Source of the DNA: an uncultured Coriobacteriaceae bacterium
GTDB lineage: Bacteria; Actinomycetota; Coriobacteriia; Coriobacteriales; Atopobiaceae
DNA: 64,000 nt
Direction of reading: 5' to 3'
Assembly (NCBI GenBank): GCA_902780305.1
Contig: CACZFB010000001.1
Span: 1-64,000, forward strand
Shown here piece by piece: positions 52,163 through 64,000 of this stretch. The notes under the pieces are model-generated. The model was not told the origin of the DNA and made no database searches. It was given only the letters and a program-made list of their open reading frames with translations. Each line of letters starts with the position of its first letter. The first letter of the stretch is position 1. The position numbers were made by a program, and so were the translations under genes.

Positions 52163-54751
<2,589 letters not shown>

Positions 54752-54821
54752 ACGTTCCTCCTTGCAAACACGAGTCATTTATCGATGCTAGTATGCCCGC
54801 TTAAGTGCCTTTATATACAGA

Positions 54822-54846
54822 AATCTAAGTCAATACACAGTAGATT
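54822..54846. promoter_or_regulatory. Candidate HspR operator upstream of clpB
   Basis: AATCTAAGT-N7-CAGTAGATT. Both halves match the dnaK element exactly; only the spacer differs. On the minus strand it overlaps TTGACT and lies just upstream of TATATAAA, so a bound repressor would block the promoter. Confidence 0.78.
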
Positions 54847-54982
54847 GCCGGTTATCAGCGAGAAAGATTGTCCACCAAGTTGCCCACGCTGTCCGTTTGG
54901 GAAGAGGCACAGACGCGCTCAACCTAGAGGCGTGCGCATATAATAGGTAACTAACCGACGAGACCCGCCAAAGGAGGAGGCC

Positions 54983-55918
54983 ATGGAGCTAAAGGCATGG
55001 GGCTACGACGAGTTTCCCGCATTCGACGAGGACGTCGACGGGGCGGTCTGGCTCGACACCACGGGAGACGAGATGGGCGTCACATACGTCCACGACGTGG
55101 AATACGAGCGCGTGGACGGCGTCTCCCGCACCCTGCAAATTCTGATCCCCACCAGCAGGAACCACAAAGCGCCGAAGGAGGGGCGCCCGGCTTCCAGGCA
55201 CTATCCCTGTGTGGTATATGTACAGGGCTCGGCATGGATGACGCAGCACGTGTATGCCAACCTCCCCTGCGTGGCTCGCCTTGCTGCGCTTGGCTACGTA
55301 GTGGCCATCGTGCAGTATCGAGACAGCGGTATCGCAAGCTTTCCCGCCCCCGTGCAGGACACGCGCAACGCGATTCGCTTTATGCGCGAGCACGCAACGG
55401 AATTCGCCGTGGATCCCACACGCGTGGCCGTTATGGGAGACTCCTCAGGCGGCCATACGGCAGTGTATGCAGGCATTCTGCACGACGACGATACCCCGGC
55501 AAACCTTTTTCCCGACACTAGCGCCGAGGTGCGCTGCATCGTGAACTACTACGGATCCACCGACCTCACCTTCGAGGACTCGAACCCCTCCACGTTCAAC
55601 CACAACCTTCCGGACTCCCCCGAGGGCATGGAGATGGGTGGTGCGAACCTGCGAGAAGACGCGCAAAAGCGCGAGCTGCTCAGCGTGCGATGCAACATAG
55701 ACGAGCGCACGCGCATTGCCCCGGTGCTCCACATGCACGGCACCAAGGACCGCACGGTAAACACCCGTTGCAGCATCCTGCTGCACCAACGGCTCGTGGC
55801 CACCGGACACGAGTCACACCTGTACCTGCTGCGTGGCGCCGACCACGGCGGGCCCGAGTTTTGGAGCGAGCAGACCCTAGGCGTGGTGGACGCGTTCCTG
55901 CGCACGCACATGGGCTAG
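54983..55918 (+). CDS. Alpha/beta-hydrolase, esterase/lipase (HSL/BD-FAE-like)
   Basis: 311 aa, ATG 54983 after AAAGGAGGAGG; a TATAAT box at 54939-54944 is a likely -10. The oxyanion region is YVQGSAW, the nucleophile elbow GDSSGG (about 158), with a late Asp in HMHGTKDRTVN and His in GADHGGPEF, giving a complete Ser-Asp-His triad. It lacks a signal peptide, so it is cytoplasmic. The substrate is probably an acetylated or short-chain ester. It is monocistronic, closed by a 35-bp hairpin. Confidence 0.88.
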   Translation: MELKAWGYDEFPAFDEDVDGAVWLDTTGDEMGVTYVHDVEYERVDGVSRTLQILIPTSRNHKAPKEGRPASRHYPCVVYVQGSAWMTQHVYANLPCVARLAALGYVVAIVQYRDSGIASFPAPVQDTRNAIRFMREHATEFAVDPTRVAVMGDSSGGHTAVYAGILHDDDTPANLFPDTSAEVRCIVNYYGSTDLTFEDSNPSTFNHNLPDSPEGMEMGGANLREDAQKRELLSVRCNIDERTRIAPVLHMHGTKDRTVNTRCSILLHQRLVATGHESHLYLLRGADHGGPEFWSEQTLGVVDAFLRTHMG

Positions 55919-55924
55919 CACAAG

Positions 55925-56002
55925 ACGGCACGCAATCACGGAGGGGCTGCCTCGGATGGCTCGTGCACCATCCGAGGCAGCCCCTCCGTGATTGCGTGCC
56001 GT
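55925..56002. terminator. 35-bp perfect hairpin between convergent esterase and hspR genes
   Basis: Arms 55925-55959 and 55968-56002 pair without mismatch around an 8-nt loop. It starts six bases after the esterase stop and ends six bases before the hspR stop, so it can serve both strands. Confidence 0.85.
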
Positions 56003-56008
56003 TCGTGA

Positions 56009-56428
56009 CTATTCGTTGCCCCTGGCAAGCAGACCGCGCATCACCTGCTCGGGACCCTCGCCGTCGTAGCGCGCGAGCGCCACGATGCGCTCGCGCATGC
56101 GGTACTCGTGCACCTCGTCCTCGAGCTTGCGCACCTGCGCACGCAGCTCGTCGATTTGCGACTCGAGTTCCAGCTGGCGCTCGCGCAGGTCCAAGATCCG
56201 CACGACGCCCGCGAGGTTTATGCCCTCGTCGGTGAGCTTGCTAATAAGGTTCAGGCGCTCGATGTCGGCCTGCGAGTACAGGCGCGTGTTCCCGCGTGAG
56301 CGGCCCGGGTTAACCAGGCCCTTCTGCTCGTATACGCGCAGCGTTTGCGGATGCATGCCCGTGAGCTCGGCTGCGACGCTAATCATGTACAGTGGCTTGT
56401 TGCGACCGCTGGTATCACTGGCTGGCAT
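56009..56428 (-). CDS. hspR: HspR, MerR-type heat-shock repressor
   Basis: 139 aa from ATG 56428, overlapping the end of dnaJ by 14 bp. The MerR helix-turn-helix ([45 protein letters not shown], about 14-60) is followed by a coiled coil with [28 protein letters not shown]. The HPQTLRxYEQKGL motif is typical of HspR. It is last in the dnaK-grpE-dnaJ-hspR operon, the standard actinobacterial arrangement, in which HspR with DnaK as co-repressor shuts off its own operon. Its probable targets here are the three AATCTAAGT dyads. Confidence 0.93.
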   Translation of the reverse strand: MPASDTSGRNKPLYMISVAAELTGMHPQTLRVYEQKGLVNPGRSRGNTRLYSQADIERLNLISKLTDEGINLAGVVRILDLRERQLELESQIDELRAQVRKLEDEVHEYRMRERIVALARYDGEGPEQVMRGLLARGNE

Positions 56429-57368
56429 GGCGTTCCACATCCTTCCTGTACGAGCGGCGGTCCATCGTGCGCAGCTGCTCGAGCGCCGCACGTTCCTCTC
56501 GGTTGAGGCTCGTGGGCACCTGGACGCGAATGGTTACGTACAAGGCACCGCGCCGGCCCTTCTTGCGCACGTCGGGCGCTCCCCCATCGCGAAAGCGGAA
56601 GGTCTTGCCCTCTTGCGTGCCCGCCGGCACCTTAAGCCGCACCTTCTCGCCGTCGGGTTTGGGCACCTCTATGGAGGCACCGAGCGCCGCCTCGTACACC
56701 GAGATGGGCAGGTCCATGCGCACATCGGCACCGTCACGCTTGAACAGCGCGTCGTCGAGCACCTTGGTGGTAATCACCAGGTCGCCGCGCTCGCCGCCGT
56801 TCGAGCCGTACTCGCCTTGTCCGCGATACCGCAGCTTGCCACCGTCCACGGCGCCCGCGGGAATCTTCACGTTGATCGACTGCGTCTCACCCGTGGAGGG
56901 GATGCGGTAGGTCACCTTGCGCATGGCACCGTTGAAGGCATCGTTAAACGACACCTCTATGGTGGTGTTCAGGTCGCCGCCGCGATTGGGCCGACTGGCC
57001 TGGCCCGCACCCGACCCACCAAAGATGGTCGAGAAGTCGAAGCCGCCAAAGCCCCCGTCTCCCCCACGCACGTTGTTAAAGATCTGCGACCAGTCGACGT
57101 CCACGTTGGTGGTGTAGCGACCGCGTCCGCCCGAGCCGCCGAAGTCTGCTCCCGGAATGCCGCCAAACATGAGCATCTGGTCGTACTCGCGGCGCTTGTT
57201 CTCGTCGGAGAGCGTGTTGTACGCCTCGCTCACTTCCTTGAACTTCGCCTCGTCGCCACCCGCGTCGGGATGGTACTTGGCCGCGAGCTTCCTAAAAGCC
57301 CGCTTGATCTCGTCCTGGGCGGCGTCGCGTTTTACGCCCAGAACATCATAAAAATTCTTACCTGGCAT
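56415..57368 (-). CDS. dnaJ: DnaJ-family co-chaperone lacking the zinc-finger domain (CbpA-like)
   Basis: 317 aa. J domain at 4-70 with the HPD motif (KYHPDAGG), Gly/Phe-rich linker (about 75-125), then two beta-sandwich substrate-binding domains (about 130-290) and a short C-terminal tail. The four CxxCxGxG zinc-finger motifs of classical DnaJ are absent, so it is a class B J-protein. It stimulates the ATPase of the DnaK encoded in the same operon. It ends in TGA. A hairpin separates it from grpE. Confidence 0.9.
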   Translation of the reverse strand: MPGKNFYDVLGVKRDAAQDEIKRAFRKLAAKYHPDAGGDEAKFKEVSEAYNTLSDENKRREYDQMLMFGGIPGADFGGSGGRGRYTTNVDVDWSQIFNNVRGGDGGFGGFDFSTIFGGSGAGQASRPNRGGDLNTTIEVSFNDAFNGAMRKVTYRIPSTGETQSINVKIPAGAVDGGKLRYRGQGEYGSNGGERGDLVITTKVLDDALFKRDGADVRMDLPISVYEAALGASIEVPKPDGEKVRLKVPAGTQEGKTFRFRDGGAPDVRKKGRRGALYVTIRVQVPTSLNREERAALEQLRTMDRRSYRKDVERHASQ

Positions 57369-57407
57369 CGTGGCTTCGCCCCCTCGTTACCGTTCCTTCT
57401 GATGCAA

Positions 57408-57440
57408 AGGGGGACACACCTCCGCGAGGTATGTCCCCCT
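57408..57440 (-). terminator. Intra-operon hairpin between grpE and dnaJ
   Basis: AGGGGGACACACCTC (57408-57422) pairs with GAGGTATGTCCCCCT (57426-57440), one mismatch, loop CGC. It lies in the 102-bp gap and has the same GGGGGACA core as the hairpin at 2810-2862. It probably lowers dnaJ-hspR relative to dnaK-grpE. Confidence 0.7.
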
Positions 57441-57470
57441 GTGGCTGGATTCCCCTCGTTGGAATCCCTG

Positions 57471-58214
57471 CTACGCGTCTTCGCTCGTGGCGTCGTCCTC
57501 GGCTGGTCGCTTGGGCCCACCATACGTTACGGTAACCATGGCGGAGCGGATTACCTTGCCGCCCATGCGATACCCACGCTGGTATACCTGCGCTACCGTC
57601 TCGTCGTACGCCTCGGTGTTCTCCTCGCGGCCCACCGCCTGGTGGGAGAGCGGCTCAAAGGGCTCGCCCGCCGGGTCGATAACCTCGACGCCCACCTTTG
57701 CCAGGACACCCAGCATCTTGTCGTGCACCGCCGAGACGCCGTCCACGAACTGGTAGTACTCGTCGCTCTGCTCGTCGCTCTGACGGGCGTGGTCCACGGC
57801 ACGCTCCATGTCGTCCAGGATGGGGAGCAGCCCCAGCACGAGGCTCTCGGCAGCGCGCTCGCGCTCGGCCTCGCGTTCCTGGCGGGTGCGCCGGCGGAAG
57901 TTCTCCCAGTCGGCCTGCAGGCGTGCCAGGCGATCCACGGCGTCGGCGGCTTGCTGCTTGGCAGCGTCCACCTCGCACGTGCATTCCTCCAGGCGCTGGT
58001 AGAGCTCGTCGCGCTCGGCACGCACGCGGCCGATGTCGTTTGCCAGCTCTTCCTCCGCGGCCTGCTCACCGGCGCGAATCGCAGCCTCGACCATTGCCTC
58101 CTCGTCGAGCTCCTGTGCCTCCTGCTCGGCCTGGGGGTCGTCTATGGGTACCTTCATGGTGTCCTCATCCGCTTGCATGGCGTCGTTGCGCTCAAAGTCG
58201 TCGGTCTGCTTCAT
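57471..58214 (-). CDS. grpE: Nucleotide-exchange factor GrpE
   Basis: 247 aa, with an acidic N-terminal extension (about 1-75), the long coiled coil (about 76-135: RVRAERDELYQRLEECTCEVDAAKQQ) and the GrpE core (ADWENFRRRTRQE ... LGLLPILDDMERAV ... GVEVIDPAGEPFEPLSHQAV ... VYQRGYRMGGKVIRSAMVTV). It releases ADP from DnaK. It begins 13 bp after the dnaK stop. Confidence 0.95.
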   Translation of the reverse strand: MKQTDDFERNDAMQADEDTMKVPIDDPQAEQEAQELDEEAMVEAAIRAGEQAAEEELANDIGRVRAERDELYQRLEECTCEVDAAKQQAADAVDRLARLQADWENFRRRTRQEREAERERAAESLVLGLLPILDDMERAVDHARQSDEQSDEYYQFVDGVSAVHDKMLGVLAKVGVEVIDPAGEPFEPLSHQAVGREENTEAYDETVAQVYQRGYRMGGKVIRSAMVTVTYGGPKRPAEDDATSEDA

Positions 58215-58227
58215 CGTGCGTCACACC

Positions 58228-60117
<1,890 letters not shown>

Positions 60118-60412
60118 CTTGTACGTCCTTTCGTATTGGTGCGACAGGCTTGCTTGACCCCCGCACGTCTGCTTTACGATTACTAGTATTACCCCTGCGC
60201 TTCGATTCTATACATAATCTAAGTCAGTATGCAGTAGATTTTTTGCTTCTTTTGCTGTAAGCCCCTGACCTGCGGTTTTCCAGAAACCATGCGCCCACAT
60301 TTGCCACACATTTCGCGGACCTCCCGCCTATTCAAGGGGCTCAGCCCTATTGATAGGCGTACACCGCACGGCCACGGTATACTTGTCGCATGTCGAGAGG
60401 GACGGAGAGACC
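60118..60412. other. Divergent promoter region between dnaK and the phosphodiesterase gene
   Basis: 295 bp holding the dnaK leader and operator, a degenerate CTATC-family hairpin (60325-60359, central mismatches) and a TATACT box (about 60379-60384) suitable as -10 for the plus-strand gene. No open frame. Confidence 0.55.
60216..60240. promoter_or_regulatory. Candidate HspR operator upstream of the dnaK operon
   Basis: AATCTAAGT-N7-CAGTAGATT. The two halves form an imperfect dyad with the same N7 spacing as the published HAIR element CTTGAGT-N7-ACTCAAG. On the minus strand it lies just upstream of TATAGAAT, a likely -10. Confidence 0.78.
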
Positions 60413-60955
60413 ATGAGACTTGTTATCGCATCCGACATACACGGGGCGGCCGATGCCTGCGCGCGCCTGATGCGCGCCATAGAGCGCATCGAGCCGGACC
60501 GCGTGGTGTTGCTGGGCGACCTGCTGTATCACGGCCCCCGCAACGACCTGCCCGAAGACTATGCGCCCAAGGAGGTCATTGCCATGCTCAACGGCATCGC
60601 GCGACACATCATCGCCGTGCGCGGCAACTGCGAGGCGGAGGTCGATCAGATGGTGCTCGACTTCCCCTGCATGGCAACCTACAACCAGCTACCCGACCCG
60701 GCGACGGGCGGCGTGCTCTTCCTCACGCATGGGCACGTGTACGGGCCTGGCCTGCACAACAGCGCGAGCGAGGTACCGCCACTTGGTGCCGGCGACACGC
60801 TGGTGTACGGTCACACGCACATAAAGGTGCACCAAAGAATTAGCGAAGCATCCGACGCATGGTGCTTCAACCCAGGAAGTGTGGGCATCCCCAAGGACGG
60901 GACGCGCAGCTTTGGCGTCTACGAGGACGGCCGCTTCGAGCATCGGATGCTGTAA
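60413..60955 (+). CDS. YfcE/MJ0936-type metallophosphoesterase
   Basis: 180 aa, start ATG 60413. All calcineurin-like metal motifs are in order: ASDIHG, LLGDLLYHGP, VRGNCEAEVD, FLTHGHVYG and VYGHTHIKV, followed by NPGSVGIPKDG. The family hydrolyses phosphodiesters; the natural substrate is usually unknown. The length is standard. It is monocistronic and closed by a 39-bp perfect hairpin. Confidence 0.9.
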   Translation: MRLVIASDIHGAADACARLMRAIERIEPDRVVLLGDLLYHGPRNDLPEDYAPKEVIAMLNGIARHIIAVRGNCEAEVDQMVLDFPCMATYNQLPDPATGGVLFLTHGHVYGPGLHNSASEVPPLGAGDTLVYGHTHIKVHQRISEASDAWCFNPGSVGIPKDGTRSFGVYEDGRFEHRML

Positions 60956-60956
60956 C

Positions 60957-61038
60957 GCTCGCCTATCGAAAGGGGTAACCCCCATTGATTGGTCGCGTAC
61001 GACCAATCAATGGGGGTTACCCCTTTCGATAGGCGAGC
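60957..61038. terminator. 39-bp perfect hairpin between convergent genes
   Basis: Arms 60957-60995 and 61000-61038 pair without a mismatch around CGTA. The outer part (CGCCTATCGAAAGGGGTAAC) follows the CTATC/GGGG family. It stands between the phosphodiesterase stop and the lipoprotein stop (61053). Confidence 0.88.
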
Positions 61039-61052
61039 CCGACGGGCAACGC

Positions 61053-61775
61053 CTACTTCGAGGCCTGGTAGATCTCGGCGTCCTTTTTTTTTTTTAATGA
61101 TACGGCGACCACCGAGAGCTTGAGGTCGTCGATCTCCTTGGTCGCGAACATATACACCCGCTTGTTGGCGGGCACCACAAAGCGCGTGTCGCGAGCCGGA
61201 TGGCCCTCGATCTCGTAGGTGTACACCGTCTTTACGCCGCTCTTGTCACCAATCTTCGCAGCCTTGGGCTCCGAGGTAACCTTGAGGTCCTTGTGCTGCT
61301 TCTTCATGTAGTCCGTGAACTCCTTGAGGAAGTCCTCGCCGGTCTTGTCCATGTTGTACACGCAAACCAGGACGTACGGGAACGACTTCTTGGTCGTGTA
61401 GACGTAGTACTCGTTGCCCCTGAGCACGCCGGTGGCACCATCGGGCACGGCAATCTTGATGCCCCAGCTCGCCAGGTCGTCGATGTTGGTGCTCTTGGAA
61501 CTCGAGGTCTTCTTGCTTGTCTCGCCAGCCGAGTCCGCCTCGGCCGCCGAGCCCGTCTCGCCCGCAGAGCTGGCCTCTGCCGCAACCGACTCGTCTGCGG
61601 CTGCCGTGGTGTCGGAAACCTGGGTCTTGGTGTCCTGGGTCGCATCCTGGGTCGCGGCCTGATCCTCGGTCTTGGTGGCATCCTGGGTCGCGGTCTGCGT
61701 CGCTCCCGAGCAGGCACCCAAGGTGAGGGGCGCACACAGCGCCAGGGCCAATACCGCAGCAGACAGTCTTTTCAT
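61053..61775 (-). CDS. Lipoprotein of unknown function, 3' part contains adapter-like sequence
   Basis: 240 aa from ATG 61775. Signal peptide with lipobox LTLGACSG, a Thr/Asp/Gln/Ala-rich linker with repeated TQDAT units (about 22-90), and a soluble domain (about 97-240, LASWGIKIAVPDGATGVLRGNEYYVYTTKKS ...). No named family was recognised. The codons for LSVVAVSLKKKK (about 61084-61120) coincide with a 12-T run followed by 22 nt identical to the Illumina P5 adapter. The true C-terminus may therefore differ from what is written, although the frame stays open. Confidence 0.75.
   Translation of the reverse strand: MKRLSAAVLALALCAPLTLGACSGATQTATQDATKTEDQAATQDATQDTKTQVSDTTAAADESVAAEASSAGETGSAAEADSAGETSKKTSSSKSTNIDDLASWGIKIAVPDGATGVLRGNEYYVYTTKKSFPYVLVCVYNMDKTGEDFLKEFTDYMKKQHKDLKVTSEPKAAKIGDKSGVKTVYTYEIEGHPARDTRFVVPANKRVYMFATKEIDDLKLSVVAVSLKKKKDAEIYQASK
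61084..61117. other. Suspected sequencing-adapter artefact
   Basis: A run of 12 T (61084-61095) is followed directly by 22 nt (61096-61117, AATGATACGG ... CCACCGAGA) that match the Illumina P5 oligonucleotide exactly; with 61118-61120 the match is 24 of 25. Read on the minus strand this is adapter complement followed by poly-A, the usual form of read-through. Confidence 0.8.
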
Positions 61776-61934
61776 AGCAAACCCTCCCCGCATCTTTACT
61801 GAACATTCCATAAGGTAATGGTACGCCATGTGATGCCGCCAGCGCCCCTCTACTAGGCGGATGGCACATCGCCTGTGCTCACCAATCAAAGGGGGTTACA
61901 CTAGGAACAATGCCACATGCAGAAGGAGTACCCC

Positions 61935-63587
61935 ATGAGAAACCCGTTGCGCAGTCTTGTTACCCGCCGGAGCTTCCTGGCTGGTTCCGCTGGAGCAGGA
62001 GCGACCCTTGCCGCCGCCGGATGCGCGAACACCCAGAGCACAACCCCCGCGGCAACGCCGAAGAAGCTTGCCATCATCCACACCAACGACACGCATGGTC
62101 ACGACCTGCTCGATAACGAATCCCTGGGCTTGGCCGCAGCCGCGCAGCTGAGGACCGACTACCAGAACAAGGGCTACGAGGTGCTGCTTCTGGACGCGGG
62201 AGACTTGTTACAGGGCGAGCCGCTCGTCGGGCAGTCCAAGGGCCATGCGGGCATCGACTTCTTTAACCAAGCTGGCTACAACGCCGTGGCGGTGGGCAAC
62301 CACGAGTTCGACTACGGCCAGGACAACCTGCGCCAGTGCGCCGAGGAGGCCAGCTTTCCCCTGCTCTCGGCAAACATCATCGTTGCCGAGACGGGCAAGA
62401 CCCTCATGGAGCCGAATACGGTCCTCACGTTGGAAGACGGGAGGAAGGTGGGCGTGTTTGGGCTCATCACGCCCGAAACCAAGACAAGCGTGAATACCAT
62501 CTTTGTAGAGGGAATCACGTTCCTGGCTGGCAGTGAGCTCTACCAATGCGCGCAGGCGCAGGTGGACGAGCTTCGCAAGCAGGGCTGCGACCTCGTGGTC
62601 TGTCTCGCCCACCTAGGCGAGGAGGAGACGCTCGCGCCCAATCGTACATGCGACGTGGTAGAGCATGTCTCGGGCATCGATCTTGTAATAGACGGGCACG
62701 ACCATCAGGAGGAGAACGTTACGCTCCAGGACGCGAGCGGCAACCCAACCCTCGTGGTCGAGACGGGCTGCTTTACCCATGCCATTGGCGTCGTCACCTG
62801 GGAGGACGGCAAGCTTGCCAGCACGCTGGTACACCACGGCAGCTACGACGGGCAGGACGGCACCGTCGCGGCGGCGGTACAAAAGGTGAACGACGAGGTG
62901 GAAGCGTCGCTCAGCGCAGTGGTCGCCACGACGGCGTTCGATCTTGACGGCAATCGCGACCCCGGCGTGCGCACCAAAGAGACCAACTTGGGCGACCTGT
63001 TTACCGACGCCCTGCTGTGGGGAGCGCAGGTCAAGGCAAAGCGAACGCCCGACGCCGCCATAACCAACGGAGGGTCCCTTCGCGCCTCCGTCGAGGCCGG
63101 AGACATCACGCTCGAGGACGTCGTTTCGGTGTACTCGTTTATCAACACGCTCTGCACGGTGGAGGTCACCGGTGCGCAGCTCCTAGAGGTGCTCGAGGCG
63201 TCCTGCTCGGCATGCCCGGAGCCGCTGGGCGCATTTCCCCAAGTGGCGGGGCTTGTGTTCTCCATAGACACGTCCGTGCCGTACCAGAAGGGGGCGAACT
63301 ATCCCAACTCCGACTACGCCTCGCCAGCCAAGCCCGGCAGCCGCGTAACCATCCAGCAAGTGGGCGATCGTCCCTTTAGCACGGATGACACGTACGTAAT
63401 CGCGTCCACCGACTTTACCTGCAACGGCGGCGACACCTACTACGTGTTTGCCGAGGCCGCAAAGCAGGGGCTGGAGAACACGAACGAGCTCATTACCGAC
63501 GTCTTTGCGGACTTCCTTAGGGACGCCTGCAAGGGCGAGGTGCCCGAGCAGTACCGCACGGCGCAGAACCGCATTACCATCGCGTAG
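61935..63587 (+). CDS. Exported 5'-nucleotidase / UshA-family metallophosphoesterase
   Basis: 550 aa. ATG 61935 is preferred (GAAGGAG upstream); an ATG at 61917 overlaps that site. A Tat signal with lipobox (TRRSFLAGSAGAG ... AAAGCAN) suggests folded export and lipid anchoring. The metallophosphoesterase domain (about 45-310) has IIHTNDTHGHD, LLDAGDLLQG, VGNHEFDYG and DGHDHQEE. The 5'-nucleotidase C-terminal domain (about 340-545) has NLGDLFTDALLWGA and NGGSLRASVEAGDIT. It probably dephosphorylates external nucleotides for uptake. Confidence 0.92.
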   Translation: MRNPLRSLVTRRSFLAGSAGAGATLAAAGCANTQSTTPAATPKKLAIIHTNDTHGHDLLDNESLGLAAAAQLRTDYQNKGYEVLLLDAGDLLQGEPLVGQSKGHAGIDFFNQAGYNAVAVGNHEFDYGQDNLRQCAEEASFPLLSANIIVAETGKTLMEPNTVLTLEDGRKVGVFGLITPETKTSVNTIFVEGITFLAGSELYQCAQAQVDELRKQGCDLVVCLAHLGEEETLAPNRTCDVVEHVSGIDLVIDGHDHQEENVTLQDASGNPTLVVETGCFTHAIGVVTWEDGKLASTLVHHGSYDGQDGTVAAAVQKVNDEVEASLSAVVATTAFDLDGNRDPGVRTKETNLGDLFTDALLWGAQVKAKRTPDAAITNGGSLRASVEAGDITLEDVVSVYSFINTLCTVEVTGAQLLEVLEASCSACPEPLGAFPQVAGLVFSIDTSVPYQKGANYPNSDYASPAKPGSRVTIQQVGDRPFSTDDTYVIASTDFTCNGGDTYYVFAEAAKQGLENTNELITDVFADFLRDACKGEVPEQYRTAQNRITIA

Positions 63588-63616
63588 GCCGAACAACAGG
63601 TTGGCCTTGCATATGC

Positions 63617-63691
63617 CCGCCTGTTAACGGGGCGACCCTCACCGACATGCCGCTTGCGACAATCAGTGGGGGTCGCCCCTGTAACAGGCGG
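63617..63691. terminator. 22-bp hairpin between convergent genes
   Basis: CCGCCTGTTAACGGGGCGAC (start of the arm 63617-63638) pairs with 63670-63691 with one mismatched step. The loop holds CCGCTTGCGACAATCA, shared with the hairpins at 4875 and 48892. Confidence 0.75.
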
Positions 63692-63715
63692 ACAACGATC
63701 AGCGACGAGCGTGAC

Positions 63716-64000
63716 TTACGCGATCTGGAACGACTTAGTGGCTAGCTTGGTATTGTCCCACGAGAAGAGCTCGCCCACCTCGACCTCCACGTCGCTCGTC
63801 GTGTCCTGGAGCTCGTAGGCACTGGTTACCTCAATCGAGCTACCAGCGCGCACCTTGGTCATGGAGTTTCCGCCACCGTCGGTGTCGGCAAAGGCCGTCT
63901 CGCACTGCACGCCGTTTTGGTATACCTCCGCATGCAGCGCCGTCATAAAGGACGTGGGCTCATCGTCTGAGACGTTCGTAAAGGTGTAGGTAACGAACAC
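63716..64000 (-). CDS. DUF5067-domain protein, C-terminal part (runs off the window)
   Basis: The last 94 residues are visible, ending at TAA 63716. The pattern FVTYTFTNVSDDEPTSFMTALHAEVYQNGV, then SIEVTSAYELQDTTSDVEVEVGELFSWD, fits DUF5067, an Ig-like domain found at the end of Gram-positive lipoproteins and surface proteins. The codon at the window edge (GTG, 63998-64000) is probably internal, as the domain should begin further upstream. Confidence 0.8.
   Translation of the reverse strand: MFVTYTFTNVSDDEPTSFMTALHAEVYQNGVQCETAFADTDGGGNSMTKVRAGSSIEVTSAYELQDTTSDVEVEVGELFSWDNTKLATKSFQIA

Overview
This 64 kb window is GC-rich, chromosomal bacterial DNA. The gene content points to a host-associated member of the Coriobacteriia (Actinomycetota; Olsenella/Atopobium/Collinsella-like). 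The pointers are a dnaK-grpE-dnaJ-hspR operon with an actinobacterial MerR-type HspR, a WXG100/EssC type VII secretion locus, ChW-repeat and bacterial-Ig surface proteins, Tat/lipoprotein-anchored redox proteins, and a stand-alone cysteine desulfidase. The taxonomic call is an inference from gene content only. No rRNA, tRNA, CRISPR array or complete insertion sequence was seen.

Layout. 1-9.3 kb: tail of a probable signalling protein, a hybrid histidine kinase, a ChW/Big2 surface protein, a HAD phosphatase, an FMN reductase, an MBL hydrolase, a macro-domain protein and a vWA protein. 9.4-24.4 kb: an 11-gene minus-strand type VII secretion locus in the order kinase, small membrane protein, 1400-aa Ig-like surface protein, WXG100, EssC ATPase, YukD-like protein, FHA protein, small helical protein, candidate substrate, DUF4176 and a small protein. 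24.4-25.7 kb: a decayed region holding a duplicated 3' end of leuA and a fragment of a surface-protein gene. 25.7-32.7 kb: housekeeping genes (leuA, rpsA, cyuA-like, tilS, walJ-like MBL). 32.8-39.7 kb: a complete type I Wadjet system (jetABCD) behind a tandemly duplicated 30-bp promoter element, followed by a rhomboid protease. 40.7-45.2 kb: a MerR-controlled redox operon (aldo/keto reductase, SUMF1-flavodoxin fusion, flavodoxin, DUF4405 membrane protein, merR) whose first two genes carry lesions, including TGA at conserved tryptophan positions. 45.2-48.8 kb: an Rpn-type nuclease, a decayed surface-protein gene and a DUF4143 ATPase. 49-60.1 kb: a heat-shock regulon (hsp20, clpB, dnaK-grpE-dnaJ-hspR) mixed with a PASTA protein and an esterase. 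60.4-64 kb: a phosphodiesterase, a lipoprotein, a 5'-nucleotidase and a partial DUF5067 gene.

Signals that cut across genes. (1) The same 25-bp dyad, AATCTAAGT-N7-NNNTAGATT, lies upstream of hsp20, clpB and dnaK and is the best candidate for the HspR operator. (2) At least three families of long, near-perfect hairpins sit at gene ends and act as, or derive from, terminators. (3) The 3' part of the lipoprotein gene at 61.1 kb contains a 22-nt exact match to the Illumina P5 adapter next to a 12-T run, which looks like an assembly artefact. That match is a reason to check the lesions elsewhere in the window against raw reads before reading biology into them.
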